Of a DNA stretch of 64,000 nt, positions 8,645 through 17,750 are shown one piece after another (the stretch's first letter is position 1; each line of letters begins with the position of its first letter). The notes beneath the pieces were generated by a model. That model saw only the letters and a list, made by a program, of their open reading frames with translations, made no database searches and was not told the origin of the DNA. The translations under genes and the position numbers were made by a program. The stretch comes from Belnapia rosea (GTDB taxonomy: Bacteria > Pseudomonadota > Alphaproteobacteria > Acetobacterales > Acetobacteraceae), in NCBI RefSeq assembly GCF_900101615.1, contig NZ_FMZX01000004.1, forward strand, positions 45,074 through 109,073. Direction: 5' to 3'.

Positions 8645-10146
8645 GGGGAAGCTCCTGGATTGGGGGCGGCGCCCGCATCGGCCGGTGCATCAGCACGGGG
8701 CGATGCGGCACCGGTGGCGGCGATCTCGATGGCGGTGAGCTGGGCGGCGTCCTGGGCCGCGCCGGACTTGGCGACGCGGCGCGGATCGCTGTCGAGCGAG
8801 AGGCCCGCCTCATCGAGCAGGGCATTGGCCTCGCGGATCATCTCGACGACCTGGCGGAAGTCGTAGCCAAAGGCGCCGACCGCCTCGGGCTGCGGCACGA
8901 AGCCCGCGCGCACCTGCGCAATGAGCGCCGTGGTGTCCTTGAGCGGATCGATCATCTCGTGCGCCGGGGGGACGTGCGACAGGCCCTCAGGCACGTCAGC
9001 ACCCCAGAGCCCGAGCAGCGCGCCCTGCGCGTGGAAGCGGTCCGCGATCGGCCGCACCAGCATCGGGATGAGCATGCCGTACTGCACCTGCTCGCACAGG
9101 CGGCGGAACTCGATCTTGCCGGCGCGCAGGCTGGAGTAGTTCGCCTGAGTGAGATCGCCGGCGACCTGGTCGTAGGTGAGGCCGGTGCCGACCGCGGAAG
9201 CCTCCAGCGCGCGCCGCGCGAAGGCGGCATGCGATCCACCCCCACTCGGATTGACCACCTCCACCGAGCCCATGCCCCTGCGGTACAAGATCATGCCGGG
9301 CTCGAAGCTCTCGACCGTCCGGCCCTGGGCGTCGCGCAGCAGGCCCGACGCCGGGCCGGTCATGGCCTCGTCGCCATCCTCCGAGACGACCGCGGCCAGG
9401 CAGGCCTCAATCTTCGCCTTCATGAGCAGGGCAGCCTCGTAATCGCCGAGGTCGCGCAGCCGGGTCAGCACCGGCGCCAGCCAGGACACGTCGCGCAGCT
9501 GGCCGGGGCGGCGCTTGCGGTAGATGTGCAGCACGTCGCGGGCCGGCACCGCCTCGCTGGTGAGCCGACCGCCCGAGGGGGTCAGCCAGGAGGCGCCGGG
9601 GTGGATGCGGTGCAGCCAGTAGGCGGCGGGCTCGCCAGCGTCGCCAAGGGCGATGCCCTGCAGCGTGGGCAGGCCCTCGACTACCCCGTTGCGGGCGGTG
9701 TCGAGGTGATCGCTCTCCAGCACCTGGAGCCGCAGGCCGATCGGGTTGGTCGGTGTGATGGCGGCGGGCAGCAGCCGGACGAAGCACTCACCGCTCTCGA
9801 CCACCGCGCGCATGACCAGCGCCTGCAGGCCGTAGAGGTCGAGCCGCCCCTCGGCGTCACAGGCCGTGCTGTCCGACCAGCGGCGCCAGGCCTCGGCATG
9901 CGGCTTGTCTGGCCAGCGGGTGGTGATGCCGGCTCCCACCGCGTTCCCGGTCCAGAGATCGACGATGCGGGCCGCGTAGGGGTCGTTGCGCACGGCGTCG
10001 CGGGCGCGGCGCGCGACGGTGGGCGCCGCAGCACCGACCTCCGCCGTGGCGCTGCTGCCGGAAGCAGCCCAGCTCGAGGCGCGGCTGTCCTGGGCGGCGG
10101 CATAACCCCGGAGCGCGTACCAGGCATCACGAAGGCGGCCCATCAC
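8641..10146 (-). CDS. Phage portal protein, lambda family
   Basis: A 501-residue protein with the hallmarks of lambda gpB-type portals: the early region RDAVRNDPYAARIVDLWTGN, then VLESDHLDTARNG, LHIYRKRRPGQLRDVSWLAP and SSLRAGKIEFRRLCEQ. Twelve copies form the ring through which DNA is packaged and to which the connector binds. A GTG start overlaps the gpW stop (GTGA), with an ATG as the next codon. The gene order terminase, gpW, portal matches lambda, where the fused protease gpC would follow; here an unknown virion gene comes between. Confidence 0.9.
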   Translation of the reverse strand: MMGRLRDAWYALRGYAAAQDSRASSWAASGSSATAEVGAAAPTVARRARDAVRNDPYAARIVDLWTGNAVGAGITTRWPDKPHAEAWRRWSDSTACDAEGRLDLYGLQALVMRAVVESGECFVRLLPAAITPTNPIGLRLQVLESDHLDTARNGVVEGLPTLQGIALGDAGEPAAYWLHRIHPGASWLTPSGGRLTSEAVPARDVLHIYRKRRPGQLRDVSWLAPVLTRLRDLGDYEAALLMKAKIEACLAAVVSEDGDEAMTGPASGLLRDAQGRTVESFEPGMILYRRGMGSVEVVNPSGGGSHAAFARRALEASAVGTGLTYDQVAGDLTQANYSSLRAGKIEFRRLCEQVQYGMLIPMLVRPIADRFHAQGALLGLWGADVPEGLSHVPPAHEMIDPLKDTTALIAQVRAGFVPQPEAVGAFGYDFRQVVEMIREANALLDEAGLSLDSDPRRVAKSGAAQDAAQLTAIEIAATGAASPRADAPADAGAAPNPGASP

Positions 10147-10379
10147 CTGGTTCCCTCGCGGGAGAAGCTGGCGAAGGTCACGCTGGGGCGGCGCGCGGCG
10201 GTGTTCTCCGCAGCGTGCAGGACGGATAGCGCGCGGCCGAGCTCATCCAGAGAGCGGTATTCCACGGTGCGTCCGTCGAAGGTCACGCGCGTGGTGCCGC
10301 CGGTGAAGGCGGCGGCGAGCACGGCGGCACGGGTGCCAGCGGGTTGGGCCAGCGCCCAGGCGAGGACGGTGGGGTCCAT
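10143..10379 (-). CDS. gpW-like head-tail joining protein
   Basis: A 78-residue protein with a helical start (LAWALAQPAGTRAAVLAAAF) and the beta-hairpin VTFDGRTVEYRSLDELGRAL that marks the gpW family, the small protein that joins the portal to the head-completion proteins. It lies between TerL and the portal as in lambda. A strong AAGGAGG sits 5 bases before the ATG at 10379; a GTG one codon upstream is too close to that site. Confidence 0.8.
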   Translation of the reverse strand: MDPTVLAWALAQPAGTRAAVLAAAFTGGTTRVTFDGRTVEYRSLDELGRALSVLHAAENTAARRPSVTFASFSREGTR

Positions 10380-10390
10380 CACGTCCTCCT

Positions 10391-12310
10391 TCAGCGAAGC
10401 CAGCCATTGCGTGGCGCGAGCCAGCCACGCGGGCGCTGCGTGTCAGATACGACCTGGGTTGGCGCTGTTGCCGGTGCCGCCGCGGGTGCTGGCGATGGTG
10501 ATGCGGTGAGCGGCGCATCCGCCGCCTCAGCCCGCAGCCGTGCCCAGAACTGCTCGCCATAGCGATCGGCGCCGATCAGCCAGAGCGCCGCGCGCGCCAG
10601 CACGGCGCAGTCCAGCGCCTCGTTCCGCTCCCGCAGCTTGGCCCATTCCTGACGGGCAAAGCCGCGGCGATCCTTCGTGGTGCGCAGCTGCTCGGCGACC
10701 AGCTGCTTGATCCATTCGACGTCGATCGCGCGCGGCAGATGCACCCAGCCGGGCGGCAACTCCTCGGCATCGCCGCGGCCGAGCCAGAGCCGGCGATAGA
10801 GATCCGCCTTCCAGGTCGAGACCGAGACGGTCCAGAGCTTCAGGCCGCGGCGGAGCTTCTGACCGTTGACCAGCGCGTCCACCGGCGTCGGGCCTTGGAC
10901 GGGCTGCGCCCGGTTCCAGCCGTCGATCCCCTTGGTCGGCGCGATGCGCGGATCCCGGAGGCGCCGCAGGTGGCCATAAACCGCGGCGGTGTCGCGGCCG
11001 CCGGTGTCGACGCAGAGCCTCGCGATGCGCATCGCGCCGCCGCCGTGCCGCGGCCAGTCGCGGCCTAGGAGGCGGGCCAACTCATCCCAAGGCTCCCGGT
11101 CCCGCGGGCTGCCCGGGATCACCACGTGGTCGACGAGCCAGGAGGAGAAGCCCTCGGCCCACCCCCAGACGTCGCATTCCAGGCGGTCGTCCTGGACGTC
11201 CACGCCGGCGGTCAGCACCAGCGCGCCGGGCGGGACGACGCCCATCCGGAAATCCTCACGGCGCTCGACCAGGCGCTCCCAATCCGGCGCCTCGCCTTGC
11301 TCCTGCCAGGTCTCGCCGAGCACGGTGTTCTTGAAAGTCTTGATGTCCTCGGGCTTGCCCTGGGCGGCCTCCCAATCCCGGGCGATCTGCGCCCAGGACA
11401 GCCAGCCCACCGGCGAGTAGAGCGCCGAGATGTGAAAGCCGATGGTGTGCGGATCCTGGCCCTCGGCCATCGCGCGCCACTCCCCGCCGCCGAGCATCGC
11501 GGTCTTGTCGTGCTCCTGCATCGGGTGGTCGCAGGCCGCGCAGTGATACCGCGCCGTCTCCGGCGCACCCTTCTCCCAGAGCAGCCGCTCAAAGCGCAGC
11601 CACTGCATCTCCCCGCATTCCGTGCACGGCACGAAGAACCGGCGCTGGTCGCTGGCCAGATACTCCCGCTCGATCCGGCTGCGGCCAGAGATGGTCGGCG
11701 TGCTGACCAGGAAGGCCTTGCGCCGCCAGCCGAAGGTGCGGGCGCGCGCCTCGGCGAGCGCGATGGGATCACCCTCGCCGGCGACGTCGCCGGGATAGGC
11801 ATCCACCTCGTCGAGAAACAGGAACCGCGCGGTCATCGAGCGCAGCCCGACCGCGCTGTTCGCGCCGGTCAGCACGAGGATGCCGCCGGGGAATTCCTTC
11901 GACAGCATCGTGTTGCCGCTGTCGCGGGCACGAGCCGGGGCGACGCGCTCCCGCAGCGCCGGCGTTTCCTCCAGCAGCGGGTCGATGCGCTGGCGCGAGA
12001 AGCGCTTGGCCAGTTCCACGGTCGGCTGCACCGCCAGGGCGGGTGCCGGCACGTGGTGCATGATGTAGCCGAGCCAGTTGTTGCCGCTCTCGGTGGCGCC
12101 GACCTGAGCGCCCTTCATGAAGACGACGCGCCGGGCGGGGTGCACCGCCGACAGCGCGTCCATCACGTCCTTGAGGTAGGGCGTGCGGCTGGTCCGCCAG
12201 GGGCCCGGTTCGGCCGAGGCGCGGCTGCCCAGCATGCGGTGGCGCTCGGCCCATTCCGAGACGGTGAGCTGCGGCGGTGGACGCAGCATGGCGCCGACGC
12301 GGCGGCGCAC
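10391..12310 (-). CDS. Terminase large subunit, GpA type
   Basis: A 639-residue DNA-packaging motor. The ATPase domain has a Walker A-like MKGAQVGATES at about 65-75 and Walker B LFLDEVD at 164-170. Four cysteines follow (CTECGEMQW near 235, CAACDHPM near 264), probably a zinc site. The nuclease domain begins with AGVDVQDDRLE near 375, with further acidic residues downstream. Length and motifs fit the lambda GpA family, which cuts cos-type ends, so packaging is likely by cos sites. A GTG start at 12310 lies 4 bases after the TerS stop; an ATG seven codons later is possible. Confidence 0.9.
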   Translation of the reverse strand: MRRRVGAMLRPPPQLTVSEWAERHRMLGSRASAEPGPWRTSRTPYLKDVMDALSAVHPARRVVFMKGAQVGATESGNNWLGYIMHHVPAPALAVQPTVELAKRFSRQRIDPLLEETPALRERVAPARARDSGNTMLSKEFPGGILVLTGANSAVGLRSMTARFLFLDEVDAYPGDVAGEGDPIALAEARARTFGWRRKAFLVSTPTISGRSRIEREYLASDQRRFFVPCTECGEMQWLRFERLLWEKGAPETARYHCAACDHPMQEHDKTAMLGGGEWRAMAEGQDPHTIGFHISALYSPVGWLSWAQIARDWEAAQGKPEDIKTFKNTVLGETWQEQGEAPDWERLVERREDFRMGVVPPGALVLTAGVDVQDDRLECDVWGWAEGFSSWLVDHVVIPGSPRDREPWDELARLLGRDWPRHGGGAMRIARLCVDTGGRDTAAVYGHLRRLRDPRIAPTKGIDGWNRAQPVQGPTPVDALVNGQKLRRGLKLWTVSVSTWKADLYRRLWLGRGDAEELPPGWVHLPRAIDVEWIKQLVAEQLRTTKDRRGFARQEWAKLRERNEALDCAVLARAALWLIGADRYGEQFWARLRAEAADAPLTASPSPAPAAAPATAPTQVVSDTQRPRGWLAPRNGWLR

Positions 12311-12314
12311 ATGC

Positions 12315-12830
12315 TCACGGCTGCGGAGACCGGTCCCCTCCGAGGCCTGCTGGATCGAAGCGATCGGCCGCCTCCGTCAGCAGGTCGTTGATGTGGCTCT
12401 GCAGGATGGTCTGCAGCAAATGTGGGTCGACGCTGATCTCGGCGGCGATCAGGCCGGCGACGCGGGCCGGCCAGTTCAGCAGCGCGTCGCGCATGGTGCT
12501 GCCGATCTCGTCGAGTGCGGCATTCGCCTCGGTGACATCAACCAGGCGGCGCTTGGTCTCGTCCAGCGAGAGGCGCTGCGCCTCCACCTTCAGTGCGAGC
12601 TGCGCGACCTTCAGCCGGGCGAACGGCGTGCCATCCGCGCCGGCGCTACTGGCCAGGGGCGAGCGGGCGGGATCGGCGGTCTCAGTCAGGCGGCGGCGGG
12701 TCTTGTCGATGTCCCACTGGCCGTCCGGCTCGCGGGCGATGCGGCCAGCCCGTTCGGCCTTGTGGATGGCGGTGTCGCTGACGCCGAGGCGACGGGCGGC
12801 CTCGCGCGTGGAGGCGGTGAGTTCCGGCAT
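12315..12830 (-). CDS. Terminase small subunit, Nu1-like
   Basis: A 171-residue protein. Residues about 4-45 form a winged helix-turn-helix (TREAARRLGVSDTAIHKAE, then a GRIAREPDGQWD wing) like lambda Nu1, which binds cos DNA. A coiled-coil stretch and an acidic C-terminus follow, for binding TerL. The ATG at 12830 was preferred because GGGAGGT lies 8 bases upstream. The same HTH unit occurs twice in the gene at 22309-22932, pointing to duplication within this phage. Confidence 0.8.
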   Translation of the reverse strand: MPELTASTREAARRLGVSDTAIHKAERAGRIAREPDGQWDIDKTRRRLTETADPARSPLASSAGADGTPFARLKVAQLALKVEAQRLSLDETKRRLVDVTEANAALDEIGSTMRDALLNWPARVAGLIAAEISVDPHLLQTILQSHINDLLTEAADRFDPAGLGGDRSPQP

Positions 12831-12920
12831 GGCGGCGACCTCCCGCCGCACGTGATGGTCATCACGAGCAAGGGCCCGCTACCGTCCGGCGGCGGGCCCT
12901 CGACGTGTCCGGCTCCGTGG

Positions 12921-13733
12921 TCAGGCCGGCAGGTGGTAGACTGTGTAGGAGCCGCGGGCGCCTTCCTTGTTCGGGCCGACCTGGCGGACGCGCTCCAGCA
13001 CCTGCACCTCGATCCCCTGGCGCTTCTTCAGGCCCGCGAAGAAGCCGCGGACCGTGTGACCCTGCCAGCCTGTGGCCTCGCAGATCTGCGCGATGGTGGC
13101 GCCCTCCTCGCGGCGGAGCAGGGCGAGGACCTGCTCCTGCTTCGTGCCTTCGCGCGGCTTCCGCGGGGCGCCGGGCTCGCGCGCGACGCGGGCGGGCTTG
13201 CCGGCGAGGGCGGCGCGGAGGACTTCGATGGCGCGGCTGATCGGGTTGTCGGTCGCGTCCTGCGCCGGGCTGGCGTCCCAGGCGGCCAGAACCGCCGCAG
13301 CGGCGTCGCGCAGGCTGGCGCGCGGGGCAGGTGTGGGCGAGCCCTGGGCGTGTTCGGTTTCCTCCGCGGGGGCATCCCCCTCGGCGGCGTCGTCCGCGCC
13401 CGTGCGCGCCGTGTCGGGCACGCTGCCCTCAATGCCGGAGCAGTCGGGCTCGCCGGCCGCCGCGTCGCCTTCATTCGGGTCGATGCCGATGGCGCGCAGT
13501 CCCTCGTCGGTGATGCGCGCCACGATCCAGGTTCCGTCGTCATCCTGGCGCCAGCCGAGCCCGACATGCTCCCGCGGGGCGTTGATCTCGGTGAGCAGGT
13601 TGTTCTTGATCAGGCTGCGAAGCACCGCGTTGCGGGCGGCGGCCGGCAGGGTCTTCGGCGCGCGCGCGAGGCCCATCTCGTGCTGCGCGGCGGCGCTCAG
13701 AATCACGCGCTGGCTATCGGAAAGCTTGGTCAT
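12921..13733 (-). CDS. DUF3489 protein
   Basis: A 270-residue protein. The N-terminal 80 residues look like a winged-helix unit (LSDSQRVILSAAAQHEMG, then AVLRSLIKNNLLTEI). An acidic, low-complexity linker joins it to a C-terminal DUF3489 domain with KQEQVLALLRREEGATIAQI and TGWQGHTVRGFFAGL, an HTH-like fold. It is probably a DNA-binding regulator in the phage, but its target is unknown. It lies between the terminase genes and the methyltransferase block. Confidence 0.75.
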   Translation of the reverse strand: MTKLSDSQRVILSAAAQHEMGLARAPKTLPAAARNAVLRSLIKNNLLTEINAPREHVGLGWRQDDDGTWIVARITDEGLRAIGIDPNEGDAAAGEPDCSGIEGSVPDTARTGADDAAEGDAPAEETEHAQGSPTPAPRASLRDAAAAVLAAWDASPAQDATDNPISRAIEVLRAALAGKPARVAREPGAPRKPREGTKQEQVLALLRREEGATIAQICEATGWQGHTVRGFFAGLKKRQGIEVQVLERVRQVGPNKEGARGSYTVYHLPA

Positions 13734-13828
13734 CGTGGTGGTCTCCGGTTCCGGGTGCCTGTCATCGGCCCCTACTGCCGGAAGCCCCGCCGGCGCTGCC
13801 GGTCGGGGCGGTGCGGGAGTGGCCTGCT

Positions 13829-14065
13829 TCAGCAGGCGTATTCGCCGCGGCGGAAATGCTGATCCGCGATGTCCTTCAGCTTCGCGGTGGCATCCGAAAG
13901 CCAGGCCGCTTCGCCCCAGAGCACCGTCTCCGGATCAGCGCCGAAATGGTCCGCGCTGGCCTGCGTGAGTTCGGCGAGGAGGGCGTCGAACTCGGCCTTC
14001 TTCGCGAGGAAGGCGGCCAGGCTGCGTTCCTGGTTGCGGGTGGCGCGGGCTTCGCGGTCGGTCAT
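13829..14065 (-). CDS. Small hypothetical protein
   Basis: A 78-residue, mostly helical, charged protein (AAFLAKKAEFDALLAEL, then TAKLKDIADQHFRRGEY). No family was recognised. The ATG at 14065 has GGAG upstream. It is the first gene of a minus-strand run with DUF3489 and terminase, and the 192-base AT-richer gap upstream probably carries divergent promoters for it and for the DCC gene. Confidence 0.55.
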   Translation of the reverse strand: MTDREARATRNQERSLAAFLAKKAEFDALLAELTQASADHFGADPETVLWGEAAWLSDATAKLKDIADQHFRRGEYAC

Positions 14066-14257
14066 GGTCGTCTCCGTCGTGGTGCAGGGCGGGGTGCTCT
14101 GCGTGTGACGGACCATTCGCGCTGTGGCGCACACGAGCCAAGCAAGATGCAGCGTTATCTTATTGCTTTGATTTAACTTTTCGGATCGACAGATGATCCC
14201 CGCCGCTCCCAAGATTGGCGCCCTGGCGCAGAGCAACCGAGGGGCCATGTCTGCGGC

Positions 14258-14620
14258 ATGAACACGTCCAGCACCGCACCCACCACGACCGTCTACTACG
14301 ATGGCGCGTGCCCCATCTGCTCACGCGAGATCGGTCAGTACCGCAAGGTCCAAGGCGCGGAACGGCTCGACTTCATCGACGTCACCGCCTGCGATGCGAA
14401 CGGGCTCGGTCCTGGCCTGTCGCGTGATGCGGCGCTGGCGCGCATGCATGTACGGCGCGCGGACGGCAGCCTGGCGTCCGGTGCCGCCGCCTTCGCCGAA
14501 ATCTGGCAGCAGCTCCCGAAGCTCGCATGGGCCGGGCGGCTCGCAGCATCGCCGATCGTGCTTCCCGTCCTGGAGATCGGATACCGCGTCTTCCTGCGCG
14601 TCCGGCGACTCTGGCGGTGA
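14258..14620 (+). CDS. DCC family thiol-disulfide oxidoreductase-like protein
   Basis: A 120-residue protein with YYDGACPICSREIG at residues 13-26, where C18-P-I-C21 is the thioredoxin-like redox pair of the DCC (DUF393, YuxK) family. The C-terminal part (AAFAEIWQQLPKLAW, then IGYRVFLRVRRLW) is also typical of the family. It lies on the opposite strand to its phage neighbours, so it looks like cargo with its own promoter in the upstream gap. Family identity is clear; the substrate is unknown. Confidence 0.8.
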   Translation: MNTSSTAPTTTVYYDGACPICSREIGQYRKVQGAERLDFIDVTACDANGLGPGLSRDAALARMHVRRADGSLASGAAAFAEIWQQLPKLAWAGRLAASPIVLPVLEIGYRVFLRVRRLWR

Positions 14621-14624
14621 CACG

Positions 14625-15869
14625 CTACGACGCGGCGGCGGCCCGGCACGACGCGATGTCCGCAAAGATCCGCTCGTCACCCTCCAGCACGGCGGCTTCG
14701 CCCGTCGCCTCCTGCCAGCGCCGCACGATGACGTCGGCATAGGCGGGGTCGATCTCCAGCAGCACGGCGCGCCGCCCGGTGCGCTTGGCTGCGATCATGG
14801 TGGTGCCGGAGCCACCGAAGCAGTCCAGCACCGTGTCGCGCGGCTTGCTGCTGTTGCGGATGGCGCGCTCGACCAGCGCCACGGGCTTCATCGTCGGATG
14901 CAGGTCGTTGCGGGCCGGCTTGTCGAAGTGCCAGACATTCCCCTGGTCGCGCGCGCCGCACCAGTAGTGCTGCGCGCCGGCCTTCCAGCCGTAGAGCATG
15001 GCCTCGAATTGCTGGTGGTAGTCGGCGCGGCCAAGCGCGAAGGTGTTCTTCGCCCAGATGATGGTGCTGGACCATTTGCCACCCACCTCCTGCCAGACGC
15101 GATGCAGGGTCGGCCACTCGGACGAGGACATGCAGACGTAGCAGGCGCCCTTCGTGACCGAGAGCAGATTGGCCAGCGCGGGACGTAGGAACTCCGGAAA
15201 GCTGCCGCCGAGCGCGTCATTCGCAATGGTCATCTTGGCGGCGGTGCCGCCCTCGTAGGCAACGTTGTAGGGCGGATCGACGAAGCCCATGTCCGCCAAA
15301 TGGCCGGCACCGAGCGCGCGCTGCACGTCGGCCAGTTGTGTCGCGTCGCCGCAGAGCAGGCGGTGCTCGCCACAGCGCCAGAGGTCGCCGGCCCGGGTGA
15401 CCGGCACCACGGGCGGCGGTGGCGCGTCGTCGGCATCATCGCCGACGCCGGCATCGGCCGCGGCCAGCAACCGGTCGAGCTCCATGCCGGAGAAGCCCAG
15501 CACGTCGAGGTCGACGACCGCCTCATCGCGGATGCGCGCAATCTCGGCGGCGAGCAGCGCCTCGTCCCAGCCCGAGTTCAACGCGATCTGGTTGTCGGCC
15601 AGGCGCAGCGCACGCGCCTGCGCGGGGGAGAGATGGCCAAGCCGCAGCACCGGCACGGAGATGAGGCCCAGCTGCTTCGCGGCCATGACGCGTCCGTGGC
15701 CGGCGATCAGCACGCTCTCGGCGTCCACCAGCACCGGATTCACGAAGCCGAATTCGGCGATGGAGGCTGCGATCTGCGCCACCTGAGAGGGCGAATGCGT
15801 GCGGGCATTCTCGGCATAGGGCACGAGGGATGCGACCGGCGCGCTGCTCACCATGAGATCAAGCTGCAT
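14625..15869 (-). CDS. ParB-domain DNA methyltransferase, DPPY type
   Basis: A 414-residue fusion. Residues about 8-110 form a ParB/sulfiredoxin-like domain with IAGHGR at 55-60 and LRLADNQIA. The methyltransferase follows: DPPY at 198-201 and DCFGGSGTT near 355 (AdoMet motif), in the beta-class order, plus HPTMKPVALVERAI. DPPY favours N6-adenine methylation. The ATG at 15869 has AGGAGG 8-9 bases upstream and overlaps the preceding gene by 11 bases. It may mask phage DNA from host restriction or regulate genes; no cognate endonuclease is adjacent, so it looks like an orphan. Confidence 0.85.
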   Translation of the reverse strand: MQLDLMVSSAPVASLVPYAENARTHSPSQVAQIAASIAEFGFVNPVLVDAESVLIAGHGRVMAAKQLGLISVPVLRLGHLSPAQARALRLADNQIALNSGWDEALLAAEIARIRDEAVVDLDVLGFSGMELDRLLAAADAGVGDDADDAPPPPVVPVTRAGDLWRCGEHRLLCGDATQLADVQRALGAGHLADMGFVDPPYNVAYEGGTAAKMTIANDALGGSFPEFLRPALANLLSVTKGACYVCMSSSEWPTLHRVWQEVGGKWSSTIIWAKNTFALGRADYHQQFEAMLYGWKAGAQHYWCGARDQGNVWHFDKPARNDLHPTMKPVALVERAIRNSSKPRDTVLDCFGGSGTTMIAAKRTGRRAVLLEIDPAYADVIVRRWQEATGEAAVLEGDERIFADIASCRAAAAS

Positions 15870-17325
15870 CGGCCGTGACCTCCTGCCGCGCCGCGGCGAC
15901 GGCGTCATAGTCGCGGTCATCGTCCGCCAGGATGACAGGCGCATCGGGATGCAACATCCGCCAGCGCGCAATCGCCAGGTCGACATAGGCCGGGGCGAGC
16001 TCGATCGCGCGCACGCGGCGGCCGGTGCGCCGGCCGGCCAGGATCGTTGTGCCGGAGCCGCCAAAGGGCTCGAACACTACGTCGCTCTCGTCGGTGTACG
16101 CCCGCATCAGGAACTCGGGCAGCACCACCGGGAACACCGCGGGGTGCTCGGTCTCGATACCGCGCCCCTTGTGGCGGGTCAGGCGGAGCACGTTGTCGGG
16201 AATCCGGAAGTCCTGCACCGGCAGGCCGGCATGCTGGTATTCCGAGATGGTGCCGTCGGCGGCGCGCAGCCCGCTACCCTTGTTCGGCGTGCCAGCCCAT
16301 TTGCAGGGGACGATCTTGTTTGCCTGGCGGGACTGGCGATTGAAGTGGAAGACGAACTCGAAGGCCGGCGCAAGGCGCCCATTCCAGTCGCCGGGCAGGC
16401 CGGGCCCCTGGTCCCAGGTGTAGAGCCCGAACCGGCGCCAACCACGGGCGCGCATCCAGTCCAGCCAGCCGGACCAGTAGGGGATCCATTCATTGTCGCG
16501 ATGGATCAGCCCGAGGTTCACCAGGACCTGGCCGTCAGGCCGCATGGACGCGTCGAGATGCTGGAACACGCCCTGCATCAGGGCGTCCCAATCTGTGCCG
16601 CCGCCGGTGGTGTAGTCGCGCTGGTTCCCATAGGGCGGGCTGGTGAACAGCAGCGCGGCGCGGTCCTGGCCCATGACGCGCGCCACGCTGGCGGCGTCGG
16701 TGCTGTCGCCGCAGAGCAGGCGATGGTCGCCCAGCAGCCAGAGATCGCCGGGACGGGTGACGGCCTGGCGCGGCGGCTCCGGATCGGCGTCGGCGGGATC
16801 GTCCGCCGGCGCATCCTCGGCGCCTGCCGTGCCCGCTGCACCGCCCCCCTCGGCGGGATCCGCAGACAGAGCCTCGGGCGCGTCGCCGTCGGATACAGCA
16901 TCTCCAGCCGCCGCGAGGATGTCTGCGAGCTCATCCGCCGAGAAGCCGAGTGCGGCGAGATCAATCTCGGCCGCCTGGACGCTGGACAGCGCGTCACGCA
17001 GCAGCGCCTGGTCCCAGGTCGCGTTCTCGGCAATGCGGTTGTCGGCGAGCCGCAGCGCCTCCTTCTGCGCCGCGGAGAGGTGCCGCAGCACGATCACCGG
17101 CACCTTGGCCATGCCGAGCGCGGACGCCGCCTCGAGGCGACCATGGCCGGCGATCAGTACGCCGTCCTCGTCCACCAGCAGCGGGTTGGTGAAGCCGAAG
17201 GCCATCACGCTGGCCTTGATCTGCTCCAGCTGCTCAGGGCTGTGGACGCGGGCGTTGCCGGCATGCGGGCGAAGCTCCGCCACCGGACGCAGCAGGATCT
17301 TCGCCGCCATCCAGGGGAGCGTCAT
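15859..17325 (-). CDS. ParB-domain DNA methyltransferase, TSPPY type
   Basis: A 488-residue fusion built like its neighbour: ParB-like domain (about 12-135, IAGHGR at 58-63, LRLADNRIA), an acidic linker, TSPPY at 228-232 and FEPFGGSGTTILAG near 425. TSPPY is usual for N4-cytosine methyltransferases, so the base modified probably differs from that of the DPPY partner. The ATG at 17325 was chosen because the frame upstream is low-complexity and runs into a repeat cluster (17336-17417). The two genes overlap and must be co-expressed. Confidence 0.85.
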   Translation of the reverse strand: MTLPWMAAKILLRPVAELRPHAGNARVHSPEQLEQIKASVMAFGFTNPLLVDEDGVLIAGHGRLEAASALGMAKVPVIVLRHLSAAQKEALRLADNRIAENATWDQALLRDALSSVQAAEIDLAALGFSADELADILAAAGDAVSDGDAPEALSADPAEGGGAAGTAGAEDAPADDPADADPEPPRQAVTRPGDLWLLGDHRLLCGDSTDAASVARVMGQDRAALLFTSPPYGNQRDYTTGGGTDWDALMQGVFQHLDASMRPDGQVLVNLGLIHRDNEWIPYWSGWLDWMRARGWRRFGLYTWDQGPGLPGDWNGRLAPAFEFVFHFNRQSRQANKIVPCKWAGTPNKGSGLRAADGTISEYQHAGLPVQDFRIPDNVLRLTRHKGRGIETEHPAVFPVVLPEFLMRAYTDESDVVFEPFGGSGTTILAGRRTGRRVRAIELAPAYVDLAIARWRMLHPDAPVILADDDRDYDAVAAARQEVTADAA

Positions 17326-17335
17326 GATGCCATCC

Positions 17336-17417
17336 GGTTTGCAGGTGGTTTGCAGGGCCGCGGCGCGGCGTCGGTTTGCAGCTATCGATTTGAAGCCGCG
17401 GGCGAAGGCTGCAAACC
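17336..17417. repeat. GGTTTGCAG repeats upstream of the methyltransferases
   Basis: GGTTTGCAG occurs as direct copies at 17336-17344, 17347-17355 and 17373-17381 and inverted (CTGCAAACC) at 17409-17417. They lie just upstream of the ParB-methyltransferase start and fit operator or iteron sites. The rest of the gap up to 17750 shows no gene; it must contain the start of the plus-strand gene at 17751. Confidence 0.6.
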
Positions 17418-17750
17418 GCAACCCATATTTTCCGCCTGGCGCTAGCGATGTTGCGCGCTTCCGCCCCCCGCATACAGCTGGGCCAGGAAGGACCCTGCGG
17501 CTCGAGAGCCACTGTCTCGATGGAGCGACGCTGTGGCTGGTGAGCCGCGGCGGCGTCGAGCTACACGATCTCGACGTTCCTGAGACCTACCACCAACGAT
17601 TCACGTGCCGCCACGGGGTGAATTGTAACAGGGCCGCCCGGCTGATATGGCGTTGGTGGCTCGGCCGATTGGCCGGCCCAGTGGTCAGCGGGTTGACCCT
17701 GCGCATTGGCTGACGCGCGACCGTCCGAGCAGGTTCTCTGGAGCCTAGAC

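Noticed and set aside
12183..13862. Plus-strand ORF across terminase small subunit and DUF3489
   Set aside because: Antisense to two genes with clear domains and no own motif.
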